Positions 45,110 to 53,794 of a stretch of DNA of 64,000 nt are shown in pieces. Both the position numbers and the translations under genes were made by a program. Position 1 is the first letter of the stretch. Each line of letters opens with the position of its first letter. Under the pieces are notes generated by a model that had not been told where the DNA came from, did no database searches, and saw only the letters and a list, made by a program, of their open reading frames with translations. The stretch is from Lachnospiraceae bacterium (lineage in GTDB: Bacteria; Bacillota; Clostridia; Lachnospirales; Lachnospiraceae): contig JAJQEO010000007.1 of NCBI GenBank assembly GCA_021201665.1, forward strand, positions 1 through 64,000, read 5' to 3'.

Positions 45110-46462
45110 TTGGCAATACGGATGGCGGGCATTGACCACGAAAATGCCCCGATTGATATACGTACCGTTTTTTCTTTTACAAAAAAAAGTATGGCGGAAG
45201 CGCTGGAAACTTTAAAAGGGGTGAAAGGGGTCGAAGGGTGCGTCATGATCTCCACCTGCAACCGGATGGAGCTTTACCTGAGCACAGGAGAGGAGTTTGA
45301 CAGTGACATTTATAAACTGCTCTGCGATATCCGGAGCATTCCCGGTTCGCTCGACTATCGCTCTTATTTTCATTTCCGGCAGGAGCGGGAAGCCGTGCAT
45401 CATCTTTTCCGCCTGGCTGCCGGGCTGGAATCGCGGATATTGGGCGACGACCAGATCGTGACACAGGTAAAGGACGCGCTGGGTTTTTCCCGAGAGCACT
45501 ATGCCGCGGATCATGTGCTGGAGACGCTCTTTCGGATGGCGGTCACTGCGGCGAAAAAGGTGAAGACCCGCGGAGCATTGTCTTCCACCGACCAGTCAGC
45601 TGTCCACGCGGCAATTCAGACATTGAAAAAAGACGGCTATACCTTTGCCGGGAAAAAGTGCATGGTAATCGGCAACGGTGTAATGGGAAAGCTGGCCGCG
45701 ACGGAACTCCGTCAGCAAGGGGCGGATGTGACAGTGACCGTGCGCCAGTACCGCAGCGGTGTGGTCGAGATTCCCCCGGAGTGTTCTCGTATTGATTACG
45801 GACGCAGAATGGAGCTGCTTGGAGAATGTGACTATGTGCTGAGCGCGACCGTCAGCCCGAACTATACACTGACCAGGGAGCTGGTGGAAGATTGCAGGAG
45901 AAGGATGTCCAAACGGAAAGCCCCGGTAATTTTGAACGATGCCGGGAAGGAGCAGTTTCCTGCTGACGCTGCCGACAAGGAGCAGATTCCTGTTGACGCT
46001 GCCGGAGTCATTTCGTTCAAGCCGATCGTGCTGATAGATCTGGCGGTGCCGCGGGACATTGATCCATCTGTGGCCAAGCTGGACGGCGTGCGATTGTATG
46101 ACATTGACTGTTTCCGGGAGGAAGCGGTAAGCGAGGCACAAAAACAGGCGATCGCCGATGCGGAGCTTCTGTTTGAGGAGCAGATGAAAGACTTTTTCAG
46201 CTGGTATGAATGCCTGGATGTGATTCCGAAAATCCAGACGATCAAAGAACAGGTCGCGCTCGATCTGGAAAAACGCCTGACAAAAGAGCTGCGCAGCCTG
46301 CCGCTCCCGGCCAGGGAAAGGGAAGCATTGGATAAAGAAATAGAGGCGGCGGCGGAGCGCACGATGAATAAACTGCTTTTTGGACTGCGCGGCAGCGTAA
46401 GCGACGCGGCATTCCGGGAGTGCATAGAGGGGCTGGAGAAACTCTATGATCAGGGAAACTGA
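45110..46462 (+). CDS. hemA: Glutamyl-tRNA reductase
   Basis: First step of C5 tetrapyrrole synthesis: NADPH-dependent reduction of Glu-tRNA to glutamate-1-semialdehyde. MISTCNRMELYLS carries the catalytic Cys. LFRLAAGLESRILGDDQIVTQVK, the NADPH site VIGNGVMGKLAATELRQQG and a helical dimerisation end follow. Between VILNDAG and VISFKPIVLIDLAVPRDID there is an extra segment built from two similar 33-bp repeats (KEQFPADAAD/KEQIPVDAAG). The start is taken as TTG at 45110 because AGGAGG is seven bases upstream and MAGIDHENAP follows; ATG at 45065 is an alternative. The product feeds HemL encoded downstream. Confidence 0.94.
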   Translation: MAIRMAGIDHENAPIDIRTVFSFTKKSMAEALETLKGVKGVEGCVMISTCNRMELYLSTGEEFDSDIYKLLCDIRSIPGSLDYRSYFHFRQEREAVHHLFRLAAGLESRILGDDQIVTQVKDALGFSREHYAADHVLETLFRMAVTAAKKVKTRGALSSTDQSAVHAAIQTLKKDGYTFAGKKCMVIGNGVMGKLAATELRQQGADVTVTVRQYRSGVVEIPPECSRIDYGRRMELLGECDYVLSATVSPNYTLTRELVEDCRRRMSKRKAPVILNDAGKEQFPADAADKEQIPVDAAGVISFKPIVLIDLAVPRDIDPSVAKLDGVRLYDIDCFREEAVSEAQKQAIADAELLFEEQMKDFFSWYECLDVIPKIQTIKEQVALDLEKRLTKELRSLPLPAREREALDKEIEAAAERTMNKLLFGLRGSVSDAAFRECIEGLEKLYDQGN

Positions 46463-46631
46463 TTAATTTTGCCTGCAGAGCAGGATTTATCTTGAAATCT
46501 GGAGCAAATTGGATGTCAACTGCCCGCTGCAGAATTTGTTGTTCGGCAACAGTGGCAGATTTGCTTTGCCTGATGGGAAACGCATCGGGGTGTTCTCTAA
46601 CCTGATGGCAATCATTGTACAATAAAACCTG

Positions 46632-46698
46632 GTAACTATTCAGGACAGGTCTTCGCACTTGAGGAGAAGACCGTATGAAAACATACAGCAAAACCTGG
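46632..46698 (+). repeat. MITE-like element, partial copy
   Basis: GTAACTATTCAGGACAGG then TTCGCACTTGAGGAGAA and CGTATGAAAACATA match the left two thirds of the element at 62224-62326; the right end is missing. Confidence 0.65.
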
Positions 46699-46740
46699 AT
46701 ATCACGATATTCAGAATAAGAAGGATATGTAAAACGAAAA

Positions 46741-47775
46741 ATGACCAGAAAGATTATTATCGGAAGCCGGGAAAGCCGCCTGGCTGTGATTCAGTCGGAG
46801 ATGGTGCGGCAGTACATACAGCGCAGTCATCCGGAACTCACTGTGGAAATTCTCACGATGAAGACCACCGGCGATAAAATACTGAATCAGCCCCTGGAAA
46901 AAATCGGAGGAAAGGGCCTTTTTGTAAAGGAGCTGGACGCAGCGCTGCTGGACGGCCGTTCCGATCTGTCCGTCCACAGCCTGAAGGATGTGCCGATGGA
47001 GCTTCCCGGGGAACTGCCGCTGATCGCGTATTCTGCGCGGGAAGACGTGCGGGACGCGCTGATTCTTCCGGACGGTGTGAAGGAACTGGATTTTTCGAAG
47101 CCGGTCGGCTGCTCCTCCAGACGCAGGATGCTGCAGTTTGCGCAGCTGTATCCTCAGGCGACATTCGCTCCGATCCGCGGCAACGTGCAGACCCGGCTGA
47201 AAAAGCTGGATGGCGGCGAGTACTGCGCGACGATCCTGGCTGCGGCAGGTTTAAAGAGGCTCGGACTCGAACATAGAATCAGCAGGTATTTCTCCACAGA
47301 AGAAATGATTCCGGCGGCCGGACAGGGAATTCTGGCAGTGCAGGGGCGCGCAGGGGAGGATTACAGCTATCTGGAGGGATATTCAGATCCGGCGGCAGAG
47401 GCCTGTGCACAGGCGGAGCGTGCATTTGTGCGGGCACTTGGCGGAAACTGCAGTACACCGGTGGCGGCATATGCGAGGGTGATTTCAGATACTGAACCAC
47501 GAGTAGTTTTGCAGGCTGACTTATCCGCTGATTTGCAGGCTGATTTATCAGGTGACTTGCCGGACAGCTTTGCGCCTTCCATCTGTGGGCAGGATGCTGC
47601 CTGCAGCGGGAAGCTGGCTGTAAATGACAGCGGGCTTTTGCGGTTACGGCTGGACGTTTTTTACTTTGATGAAGCGACCGGAAAAAGCAGCAGGGACAGT
47701 GCAACAGGGGTCATGGATAATCCGGCAGCGCTGGGAGAAGCTTTGGCGGGGAAGATCAAAAGCCAGCTCTTATAA
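46741..47775 (+). CDS. hemC: Porphobilinogen deaminase (hydroxymethylbilane synthase)
   Basis: Condenses four porphobilinogen molecules to hydroxymethylbilane. Signatures are KIIIGSRESRLAVIQSEMV, GDKILNQPLEKIGGKGLFVKELD, SVHSLKDVPME, VGCSSRRRMLQ, IRGNVQTRLKKLD and AAGQGILAVQGR. The dipyrromethane-cofactor Cys is in GGNCSTPVAAYA near 240. The 344 residues exceed the usual ~310 partly through a repeat LQADLSADLQADLSGDLPDS and a spacer just after it. The ATG is preceded by only a weak AAGGA site. It lies between hemA and the hemD fusion, as expected for the pathway. Confidence 0.95.
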   Translation: MTRKIIIGSRESRLAVIQSEMVRQYIQRSHPELTVEILTMKTTGDKILNQPLEKIGGKGLFVKELDAALLDGRSDLSVHSLKDVPMELPGELPLIAYSAREDVRDALILPDGVKELDFSKPVGCSSRRRMLQFAQLYPQATFAPIRGNVQTRLKKLDGGEYCATILAAAGLKRLGLEHRISRYFSTEEMIPAAGQGILAVQGRAGEDYSYLEGYSDPAAEACAQAERAFVRALGGNCSTPVAAYARVISDTEPRVVLQADLSADLQADLSGDLPDSFAPSICGQDAACSGKLAVNDSGLLRLRLDVFYFDEATGKSSRDSATGVMDNPAALGEALAGKIKSQLL

Positions 47776-47871
47776 TCAGAGTTACTTCCTCTGAATTTGA
47801 TTGTATGATTGTTAGAACTGAATTGGATGGTTGTGCCAAAGTGAACGACCGTTTTGAAACAGGTCGACCGC

Positions 47872-47907
47872 AATCCGTAGTATCATACCCTTTTGTCACT
47901 CGAATCA
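47872..47907 (+). repeat. AATCCGTAGTATC...CTCGAATCA repeat, copy 3
   Basis: Near-identical to 32956-32991, located about 60 bases before the start of the hemD fusion gene. Confidence 0.7.
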
Positions 47908-47965
47908 TTTGATTGTTTTAGCTGAAAAGTTTTTATATTACCGACATAGTATGGAGATGGCAATA

Positions 47966-50380
47966 ATGATTACAACCGTATATTTTGTGCGGCACGCGGA
48001 GCCGGATTACGAAAATCATAACGATATGGAAAGGGAGCTGACGGCCAGGGGGCTGCGTGACCGTGACCGGGTCACTGCCTATCTGCGCGATAAAAACATC
48101 CATGCTGTCATATCTTCTCCTTATAAGCGGGCGATTGATACGGTAAAGGCGTTTGCTGATGAGCAGAATCTTCCGATTGAAATTGTGGATGATTTCAGAG
48201 AGCGGAAAGTAGACAGCGTCTGGATTGACGATTTTCAGTCCTTTTCCAAAAGGCAGTGGGCTGATTTTACCTATAAGCTTTCGGACGGAGAATGTTTGAA
48301 AGAAGTACAGCAGAGAAATATTGCGGCTCTGGAGGCTCTTCTTGCAAAATATCCGGGAAAAAATCTTGCCGTGGGCAGCCATGGCACCGCTTTAGGCACC
48401 ATCATCAACTTCTATGATCCATCCTTTGGATATCAGGAGTTTGACAAAATCAAAAATATCATGCCCTGGGTGGTGAAGTTTGAATTTGAAGGCAGCAGAT
48501 GTGTCACGATCGACCAGCAGGAGTTTTGCGGAAAGGTTCTGTTAGTGGGTGCGGGTCCGTCGGATCCCGGGCTTTTCACGTTAAAGGGAAAGCGGGCTCT
48601 TGAAACGGCGGAGGTCGTGGTATACGACGCGCTGGTCGGGCAGGGAATTTTAAATATGATCCCAGATGCGGCGGAGGCGATCAATGTCGGAAAACGTGCG
48701 AGCCATCACACCCTGCCGCAGGAGCAGATCAGCAGACTGCTTGTTCAGAAAGCAAAAGAAGGAAAGCGCGTGGTGCGGCTCAAAGGCGGCGATCCCTTTC
48801 TCTTCGGCCGCGGCGGAGAGGAAATTGAGGAACTGGTCCAGGCGGGGGTGCCGTTTGAAGTGGTGCCCGGAGTGACATCCGCGCTGGCGGTTCCGGCTTA
48901 CCAGGGGATCCCCGTGACACACCGGGATTTCTGCTCTTCCGTGCATATTATTACGGGGCACAAACGGGCGGCGGCAGGAGATGTCCGGCATCTGGTAAAG
49001 AAATCTGCGGATTTTGCGACAAAAAAATCTGCAGATTCAGTTGACTCTGCCTCTGCCCATACAGCTCCGAATAATGAAAGCGTTTTGGATATTGACTTTG
49101 AATCACTGGTTCACACGAAAGGGACGCTTGTTTTCCTGATGGGCGTGAGCGCGCTCGGAGATATATGCCGCGGGCTGCTCGCGGCCGGCATGGATCCCGA
49201 AACACCGGCTGCCCTTCTGATGCAGGGGACAACCGCCCATCAGCGCCGCATTCTGGCGACGGTGGCGACTCTGGAGGAGGAAGTCAGACTGCAGGGATCC
49301 AGTACGCCGGCAATTATTGTGGTCGGAGAGGTCTGCTCTCTCTCTGAACAGTTTTCGTGGGTCGACCGGCAGCCGCTTGGCGGCGCAAAGGTGCTGCTGA
49401 CGCGTCCAAAGGAGCTGATCAGTGAAACGGCTGCGAAGCTGCGCGAAAAAGGAGCCGAGGTGCTGGAAATCCCGGCAATCCGCACCGAAAAAATTCCGCA
49501 TAATGAGCGGCTTGCGCGGGCATTAGAAAGGCTGGATTCTTACCAGTGGATTGTGTTTACCAGCCCGACCGGGGTGCGGGTTTTCTTTGAAGAAATGGCA
49601 GAACGCGAAATGGACTGCCGCGCACTAGGCTCTGTTAAGCTCGCCGTAATCGGAAAAGGAACAAAAAAGGCTCTCGCGGAGCATGGCTTTTACGCGGATC
49701 TGATGCCGGAGATTTACGACGCGGCACACTTGGGAAGGGCGCTGCGGGACAGGCTGTGTTTACAGGATGATGGGCGCAGATTTTCTGCTCAGTGTCCAAC
49801 AAACGCGAAGCGTTTTCAGAATGATGAGCGCGGCCTGTCCTCACGGCGCACCTCCAACGCGAAGCGTTTTCAAAATGATGGGCGCGTCTTGCCCCTCGCC
49901 GGGTGGCATCCCACACTTCGTGTGGGATATCCGCCGACCGACAGGGAGGGGGCGATACCTCAGCATATTCTCATACCACGCGCCGCAGCCGGATCGCCGG
50001 AACTAATTGCCGAACTGGGGGATGAATTTTTCATAGACGATATCCCGACCTACGAGACCCGATATGAATCCAGTCGTTTTGTGGATCTGTCAAAAGAGTT
50101 TGCAAGCGGGGAAATTGATTATGTGCTGTTTACCAGTGCATCCACTGTCCGTGGATTCGCTGCGGCTGTGGAGGAGACATCTTCTTCCTGCGGCAGGCAG
50201 ATATCCCATCAGCAAGGCGTGGCTCCGGAAATTGATTTCACAAAAATACAGGCCATCTGTATCGGAAAACAGACCGAGGCCGCCGCAGCCGCGCTGGGCA
50301 TGAAGACCTGGGTGGCCGCGGAAGCATCCATTCACAGCCTGATAGAGCGTTTGTGCGAGGTAAGGCAGGGAATTCGGTGA
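47966..50380 (+). CDS. cobA-hemD: Histidine phosphatase - uroporphyrinogen III methyltransferase - uroporphyrinogen III synthase fusion
   Basis: An 804-residue three-domain protein. Residues 1-185 form a histidine-phosphatase domain: [14 protein letters not shown] with the catalytic [24 protein letters not shown] and VGSHGTALG. Residues about 188-465 are CobA/SUMT, which makes precorrin-2: [37 protein letters not shown] and [22 protein letters not shown]. Residues about 470-804 are HemD, which cyclises hydroxymethylbilane: [45 protein letters not shown] and [13 protein letters not shown]. CobA-HemD fusions are known; the phosphatase addition is unusual. An in-frame repeat insert occupies about residues 599-667 within HemD. 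A Ser/Ala linker interrupts CobA near 350. The start at 47966 has GGAG nine bases upstream. Confidence 0.92.
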   Translation: MITTVYFVRHAEPDYENHNDMERELTARGLRDRDRVTAYLRDKNIHAVISSPYKRAIDTVKAFADEQNLPIEIVDDFRERKVDSVWIDDFQSFSKRQWADFTYKLSDGECLKEVQQRNIAALEALLAKYPGKNLAVGSHGTALGTIINFYDPSFGYQEFDKIKNIMPWVVKFEFEGSRCVTIDQQEFCGKVLLVGAGPSDPGLFTLKGKRALETAEVVVYDALVGQGILNMIPDAAEAINVGKRASHHTLPQEQISRLLVQKAKEGKRVVRLKGGDPFLFGRGGEEIEELVQAGVPFEVVPGVTSALAVPAYQGIPVTHRDFCSSVHIITGHKRAAAGDVRHLVKKSADFATKKSADSVDSASAHTAPNNESVLDIDFESLVHTKGTLVFLMGVSALGDICRGLLAAGMDPETPAALLMQGTTAHQRRILATVATLEEEVRLQGSSTPAIIVVGEVCSLSEQFSWVDRQPLGGAKVLLTRPKELISETAAKLREKGAEVLEIPAIRTEKIPHNERLARALERLDSYQWIVFTSPTGVRVFFEEMAEREMDCRALGSVKLAVIGKGTKKALAEHGFYADLMPEIYDAAHLGRALRDRLCLQDDGRRFSAQCPTNAKRFQNDERGLSSRRTSNAKRFQNDGRVLPLAGWHPTLRVGYPPTDREGAIPQHILIPRAAAGSPELIAELGDEFFIDDIPTYETRYESSRFVDLSKEFASGEIDYVLFTSASTVRGFAAAVEETSSSCGRQISHQQGVAPEIDFTKIQAICIGKQTEAAAAALGMKTWVAAEASIHSLIERLCEVRQGIR
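49763..49965 (+). repeat. In-frame palindromic repeat insertion within the hemD domain
   Basis: Contains two AACGCGAAGCGTTTT units followed by ATGATGRGCGCG, a CCTCGCCGGGTGGCATCCCAC hairpin unit and a CCGACCGACAGGGAGGGGGCG end. The encoded peptide has [26 protein letters not shown] and TDREGAIP, closely matching the insert in the ATPase at 51110-51187. Confidence 0.88.
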
Positions 50381-50450
50381 AAGGGTACGAATACATTTAT
50401 ACAGGATATTTTGCAGGATAATTTACGAGATATTCTAAAGCATAATTTCC

Positions 50451-50479
50451 TTGACTTCAATTGGGCAGACCGATACAAT
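50451..50479 (+). promoter_or_regulatory. Promoter of the AAA-ATPase gene
   Basis: TTGACT at 50451-50456, a 17-base spacer and TACAAT at 50474-50479. The CAGACCGATACAAT part resembles CATACCGATACAAT before 52277. Confidence 0.75.
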
Positions 50480-50515
50480 ATAAAAAGATAACGGCAGGAA
50501 AGGAGGGAATCTTTC

Positions 50516-52183
50516 GTGGCGAAAATATTTAATGTATACGGAGCATGCCGACCGGATGAACATTATATGGTAGATCTGACGTCCAGACTGGAAGCGATTA
50601 AAAAGATGGTGGATGCCGGAGATTATTTTACCATTAACAGGGGACGGCAGTATGGGAAAACGACGACATTACAGGCACTGGCCTCTTATTTAAAAAAAGA
50701 TTATATTGTGGTCAGCCTCGATTTTCAGAAGCTTGGAGCGGATAAATTCGTAAATGAAAACCAGTTTTCCATTGCCTTTGCCAAACGCTTTCTGAGAAAA
50801 ATCAGTCTGGACAATGAACTGGATGAGGACCTTCTTCTTCCTTTAAAAACTGGATTAAGAGAGGAACGTGATGATATCGAGCTGCTGGAGCTGTTTGATT
50901 ATCTGTCCGATATTTGCGCGGAAGCAGACAAACCGATTGTTCTGATGATAGATGAGGTAGACGCTTCGATGAACAATCAGGTGTTCTTGAGCTTTCTGGC
51001 ACAGCTGCGTGCGGATTATCTGGACCGAAGGCAGACACCGACCTTTCAGTCAGTCATTCTTGCGGGGGTACATGATATTAGAAATATCAGAAGAAAGATA
51101 CGGCCAGAGCGCCCATCCAACGCGAAGCGTTTTTTTAATGATGGGCGCGACCTGCCGCCGACCGAAAGGGAGGGGGCGATTCCACATGAAGCTCATCAGC
51201 CTAACAGCCCCTGGAATATAGCAGCTGATTTTGATGTGCCGATGAGTTTTGATACGGTAAACATCAGCAGTATGTTAAATCAATATGAAAATGATTATCA
51301 TACAGGTATGAGTGTAGCTGAAATATCGAAAGTCATATATGATTACACATCGGGATATCCGGTATTGGTCTCTCGTATTTGTAAAATACTGGATGAAAAA
51401 ATAGCAGGAAGCCCTGAATACCCTGATAAAAGTAAGGCCTGGACTATGGAAGGGCTGAGCGAAGCAATAAAACGGATTATAAAGGAGGACAACCCACTCT
51501 ATGAATCCCTCCTTGGAAAACTGACGACTTATCCGGAACTGAAGCCTCTTTTAAAAGAGCTGTTTTTTAACGGCAGCCCAATTCCCTATGTTGCGACAGC
51601 ATCCTATATAAAGGATGCCGCGATGTTTGGCTTTATCCAGAATGAAAATGAAACAGCGGTAATCTCAAATCGGATTTTTGAAGCTGTACTTTATAATAAT
51701 TTTATTTCAGAAGAGTTTATTGGAAATAAGCTTTATGAGGCAGGCGCGCAGGAAAGGAATCAGTTTATTGTTGGAGGGCATCTGGATGTCCGGCGTATTC
51801 TGGAAAAGTTTATTGAAACCTTCAGTGAGCTTTATGGGGAAGAGGATGAAAAATTCCTGGAGAAGGTCGGCAGAAAATATTTTCTCCTCTACTTGAAACC
51901 GATCATCAATGGAATCGGGAATTACAGCATAGAACCCCAGACCCGGAACAGTGAGCGGATGGATGTGGTCATTTACTACAAGGGTGAGCAGAATATTCTG
52001 GAATTAAAGCTGTGGCGCGGAAATTCCTATAACGAGAGAGGGGAAAAGCAGTTATCCGGTTATCTGGATTATTTCCATATGAAGAAAGGATATATGCTCA
52101 GTTTTAATTTTAATAAAAAGAAAACGCGCGGCGTTAAAGAGATTGTATTTGGCGACAAAATCCTGATAGAGGGAGTTGTGTAA
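50516..52183 (+). CDS. AAA-like ATPase with C-terminal PD-(D/E)XK nuclease-like domain
   Basis: A 555-residue protein of a large accessory family in anaerobes. The N-terminal ATPase begins KIFNVYGACRPDEHYMVDL, then Walker A INRGRQYGKTTTLQAL near 42, IVVSLDFQKLG and Walker B PIVLMIDEVDASMNN near 141. SVILAGVHDIRNIRRKIRPE and NSPWNIAADFDVPMSF are family blocks that normally lie almost side by side; here 26 extra residues separate them. The C-terminus has RMDVVIYYKGEQNILELKLWRG near 480, a nuclease-fold motif. The start is GTG with AAAGGAGGG eight bases upstream. Function is unknown; some relatives sit in mobile or defence loci. Confidence 0.9.
   Translation: MAKIFNVYGACRPDEHYMVDLTSRLEAIKKMVDAGDYFTINRGRQYGKTTTLQALASYLKKDYIVVSLDFQKLGADKFVNENQFSIAFAKRFLRKISLDNELDEDLLLPLKTGLREERDDIELLELFDYLSDICAEADKPIVLMIDEVDASMNNQVFLSFLAQLRADYLDRRQTPTFQSVILAGVHDIRNIRRKIRPERPSNAKRFFNDGRDLPPTEREGAIPHEAHQPNSPWNIAADFDVPMSFDTVNISSMLNQYENDYHTGMSVAEISKVIYDYTSGYPVLVSRICKILDEKIAGSPEYPDKSKAWTMEGLSEAIKRIIKEDNPLYESLLGKLTTYPELKPLLKELFFNGSPIPYVATASYIKDAAMFGFIQNENETAVISNRIFEAVLYNNFISEEFIGNKLYEAGAQERNQFIVGGHLDVRRILEKFIETFSELYGEEDEKFLEKVGRKYFLLYLKPIINGIGNYSIEPQTRNSERMDVVIYYKGEQNILELKLWRGNSYNERGEKQLSGYLDYFHMKKGYMLSFNFNKKKTRGVKEIVFGDKILIEGVV
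51110..51187 (+). repeat. 78-bp in-frame palindromic repeat insertion
   Basis: GCGCCCATC/GATGGGCGC arms enclose AACGCGAAGCGTT, followed by CCGACCGAAAGGGAGGGGGCG. It encodes exactly 26 residues (SNAKRFFNDGRDLPP, TEREGAIP) between KIRPE and EAHQPNSPWN. Confidence 0.9.
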
Positions 52184-52208
52184 TTTAAACAGACGGCTAA
52201 TATTTTTC

Positions 52209-52237
52209 TTGATTTTGCTTTGACATACCGATACAAT
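52209..52237 (+). promoter_or_regulatory. Promoter of the 52277 gene
   Basis: TTGATT at 52209-52214, a 17-base spacer and TACAAT at 52232-52237, with the ACCGATACAAT block also present before 50516. Confidence 0.6.
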
Positions 52238-52276
52238 TATGATGCTGACAGGAAAAACGAAGGAGATTGCAGGATT

Positions 52277-52828
52277 ATGGTTAATCGCTATCAGTTTGGT
52301 AAAATTTATTCTCAGATGAAGCAGGAATTTGGCATGGTTCCGCATGGAGATGAGGAACGGTATGCCATGATGCTGCTGCCAATGGAAGGAAATGTGCTGA
52401 AAGTTCATCGTCGGTTTCCATCTTCAAACAGCCGTCGGATGGATGAGGCGATCGCTCTTGTTCTGTTCGACATAAAAGAAAGATACACCGGGGAAAGCTT
52501 TGATACGGGCACATTTCGAAACGCGGACAATGAACGGCTGGAAAAGGCGTTACTGATGGCATTTGATCCCTTTACGAATCCGGAAAGCTTTCATGCCCTC
52601 AGGCAGTCCAGGGAATTTAAATCTTTGAATATATCTGATCTCTCTGACAAAAATCAGCTTCATGATTATTATAAAAGGCCTGTCATGTGCCTCCTGAGAA
52701 TTAAGGATTCCGTAGACCTGATGCTCCGGGAAAATGGCTCTGACGGATATTTTGATTTTATCGAGAATTATATGGGGCATCATATTAAGGGTGAGGATAT
52801 GGATTTTTGCGCGTACTTTTCCAGGTAA
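52277..52828 (+). CDS. Hypothetical protein
   Basis: A 183-residue soluble protein that I do not recognise. It is rich in charged residues and mixed alpha/beta in character: YQFGKIYSQMKQEFGMVPHGDEERYAMMLLPMEGNVLKVHRRFPSS, then AIALVLFDIKERYTGESFDTG and RPVMCLLRIKDSVDLMLRENG. No membrane segment or signal peptide is present. It has its own promoter, related to that of the preceding ATPase gene, and lies 26 bases before the GNAT gene. A ribosome binding site (AAGGAG) lies about 12 bases before ATG 52277; an upstream frame start at 52220 overlaps the promoter. Confidence 0.65.
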   Translation: MVNRYQFGKIYSQMKQEFGMVPHGDEERYAMMLLPMEGNVLKVHRRFPSSNSRRMDEAIALVLFDIKERYTGESFDTGTFRNADNERLEKALLMAFDPFTNPESFHALRQSREFKSLNISDLSDKNQLHDYYKRPVMCLLRIKDSVDLMLRENGSDGYFDFIENYMGHHIKGEDMDFCAYFSR

Positions 52829-52854
52829 TCTGTTTGCGGAGGAAGAAATCATTC

Positions 52855-53412
52855 ATGTATATCAGTGATATCTATTTTGAATTAAAAGATGGCCGCAGGG
52901 CTTTGCTTCGCAGTCCGAAAAAAGAAGATACGCAGGGTGCGCTCGATTTTCTGTATATTGTGGCAGGTGAAACTGATTTCCTAATGAGTTATCCGGAAGA
53001 ATGCCGTAAATATACGGCAGAATCAGAATGGAACTATTTGGAACAGAAAAATATCTCGGAAAATGAAGCAATGCTTGTCTGTATTGTAGAAGGCAGACTT
53101 GTCGGCAACTGTGAAATTTCGTTTCAGCAAAATTTAAAAACAAAACATCGGGCGAGTGTGGCGCTTGGAATCATCCGTGAATTCTGGAACCAGGGAATCG
53201 GGACAAGAATGCTGCAGGAACTGATCCGATTATCTCAAAGCCGCGAGGATGTCCTACAGGTTGAACTGGATTTTATTGAGGGAAATAACCGGGCCAGATA
53301 TCTGTATGAAAAAATGGGATTTCGGATTACAGGTATCAGACCCAACGCAGTCAGATTAAAAGATGGGACGCTGTTAAATGAATATATGATGATGAAAGAG
53401 ATCAAAAAATGA
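52855..53412 (+). CDS. GNAT family N-acetyltransferase
   Basis: A 185-residue GNAT-fold acetyltransferase. The N-terminal strand is DGRRALLRSPKKEDTQGALDFL. The acetyl-CoA-binding motif is LGIIREFWNQGIGTRMLQELI (R/Q-X-X-G-X-G type), followed by VLQVELDFIEGNNRARYLYEKMGFRITG. RLKDGTLLNEYMMMKEI closes the protein. The substrate is unknown; the overall form fits RimJ/RimL- or PhnO-like small acetyltransferases. ATG 52855 is chosen since GGAGGAAG lies upstream and the protein then starts in family style. Confidence 0.9.
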   Translation: MYISDIYFELKDGRRALLRSPKKEDTQGALDFLYIVAGETDFLMSYPEECRKYTAESEWNYLEQKNISENEAMLVCIVEGRLVGNCEISFQQNLKTKHRASVALGIIREFWNQGIGTRMLQELIRLSQSREDVLQVELDFIEGNNRARYLYEKMGFRITGIRPNAVRLKDGTLLNEYMMMKEIKK

Positions 53413-53431
53413 AAAGGAGGCATTGTTAGTT

Positions 53432-53683
53432 ATGTTGGAGTTTAGGTATGACACACAATTATTAATTGAGGGAGAGGATCTGGATGAGGACGCGATCAGC
53501 GAGTACTTCACAGAAAATTTTAAAGGCGACTGCCTGCTGGCGGTCGGCGATGAGGAACTGATTAAGATCCATTTCCATACGAATGAGCCATGGAAGGTGC
53601 TGGAGTATTGTGCTTCGCTGGGCGAAATTTACGATATTGTAGTGGAAGACATGGATCGGCAGTCGCGCGGACTGAAAGGGTGA
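53432..53683 (+). CDS. YloV/DhaK-like C-terminal domain as a stand-alone protein
   Basis: An 83-residue protein resembling the small domain found in the C-terminal half of YloV/fatty-acid-kinase A (DAK2-fusion) proteins: YDTQLLIEGEDLDEDAISEYF, CLLAVGDEELIKIHFHTNEPWKVLEYCASLGEIYDIVVEDM. The rest of that protein is absent on either side, so it is a solo domain or a fragment. AAAGGAGG lies about 11 bases before ATG 53432; a TTG at 53423 is also in frame. It precedes hemB by about 110 bases. Function is not assigned. Confidence 0.75.
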   Translation: MLEFRYDTQLLIEGEDLDEDAISEYFTENFKGDCLLAVGDEELIKIHFHTNEPWKVLEYCASLGEIYDIVVEDMDRQSRGLKG

Positions 53684-53794
53684 AGCGTCAAAACAGCACC
53701 GCGATATAAGAGCCTGAAGAGTGAAAAGAACGTAATCGGGATCATATAAAGGGCTGCCCATGAGATTGAAAATTGTTATGCAGAGGTGAAGAAA

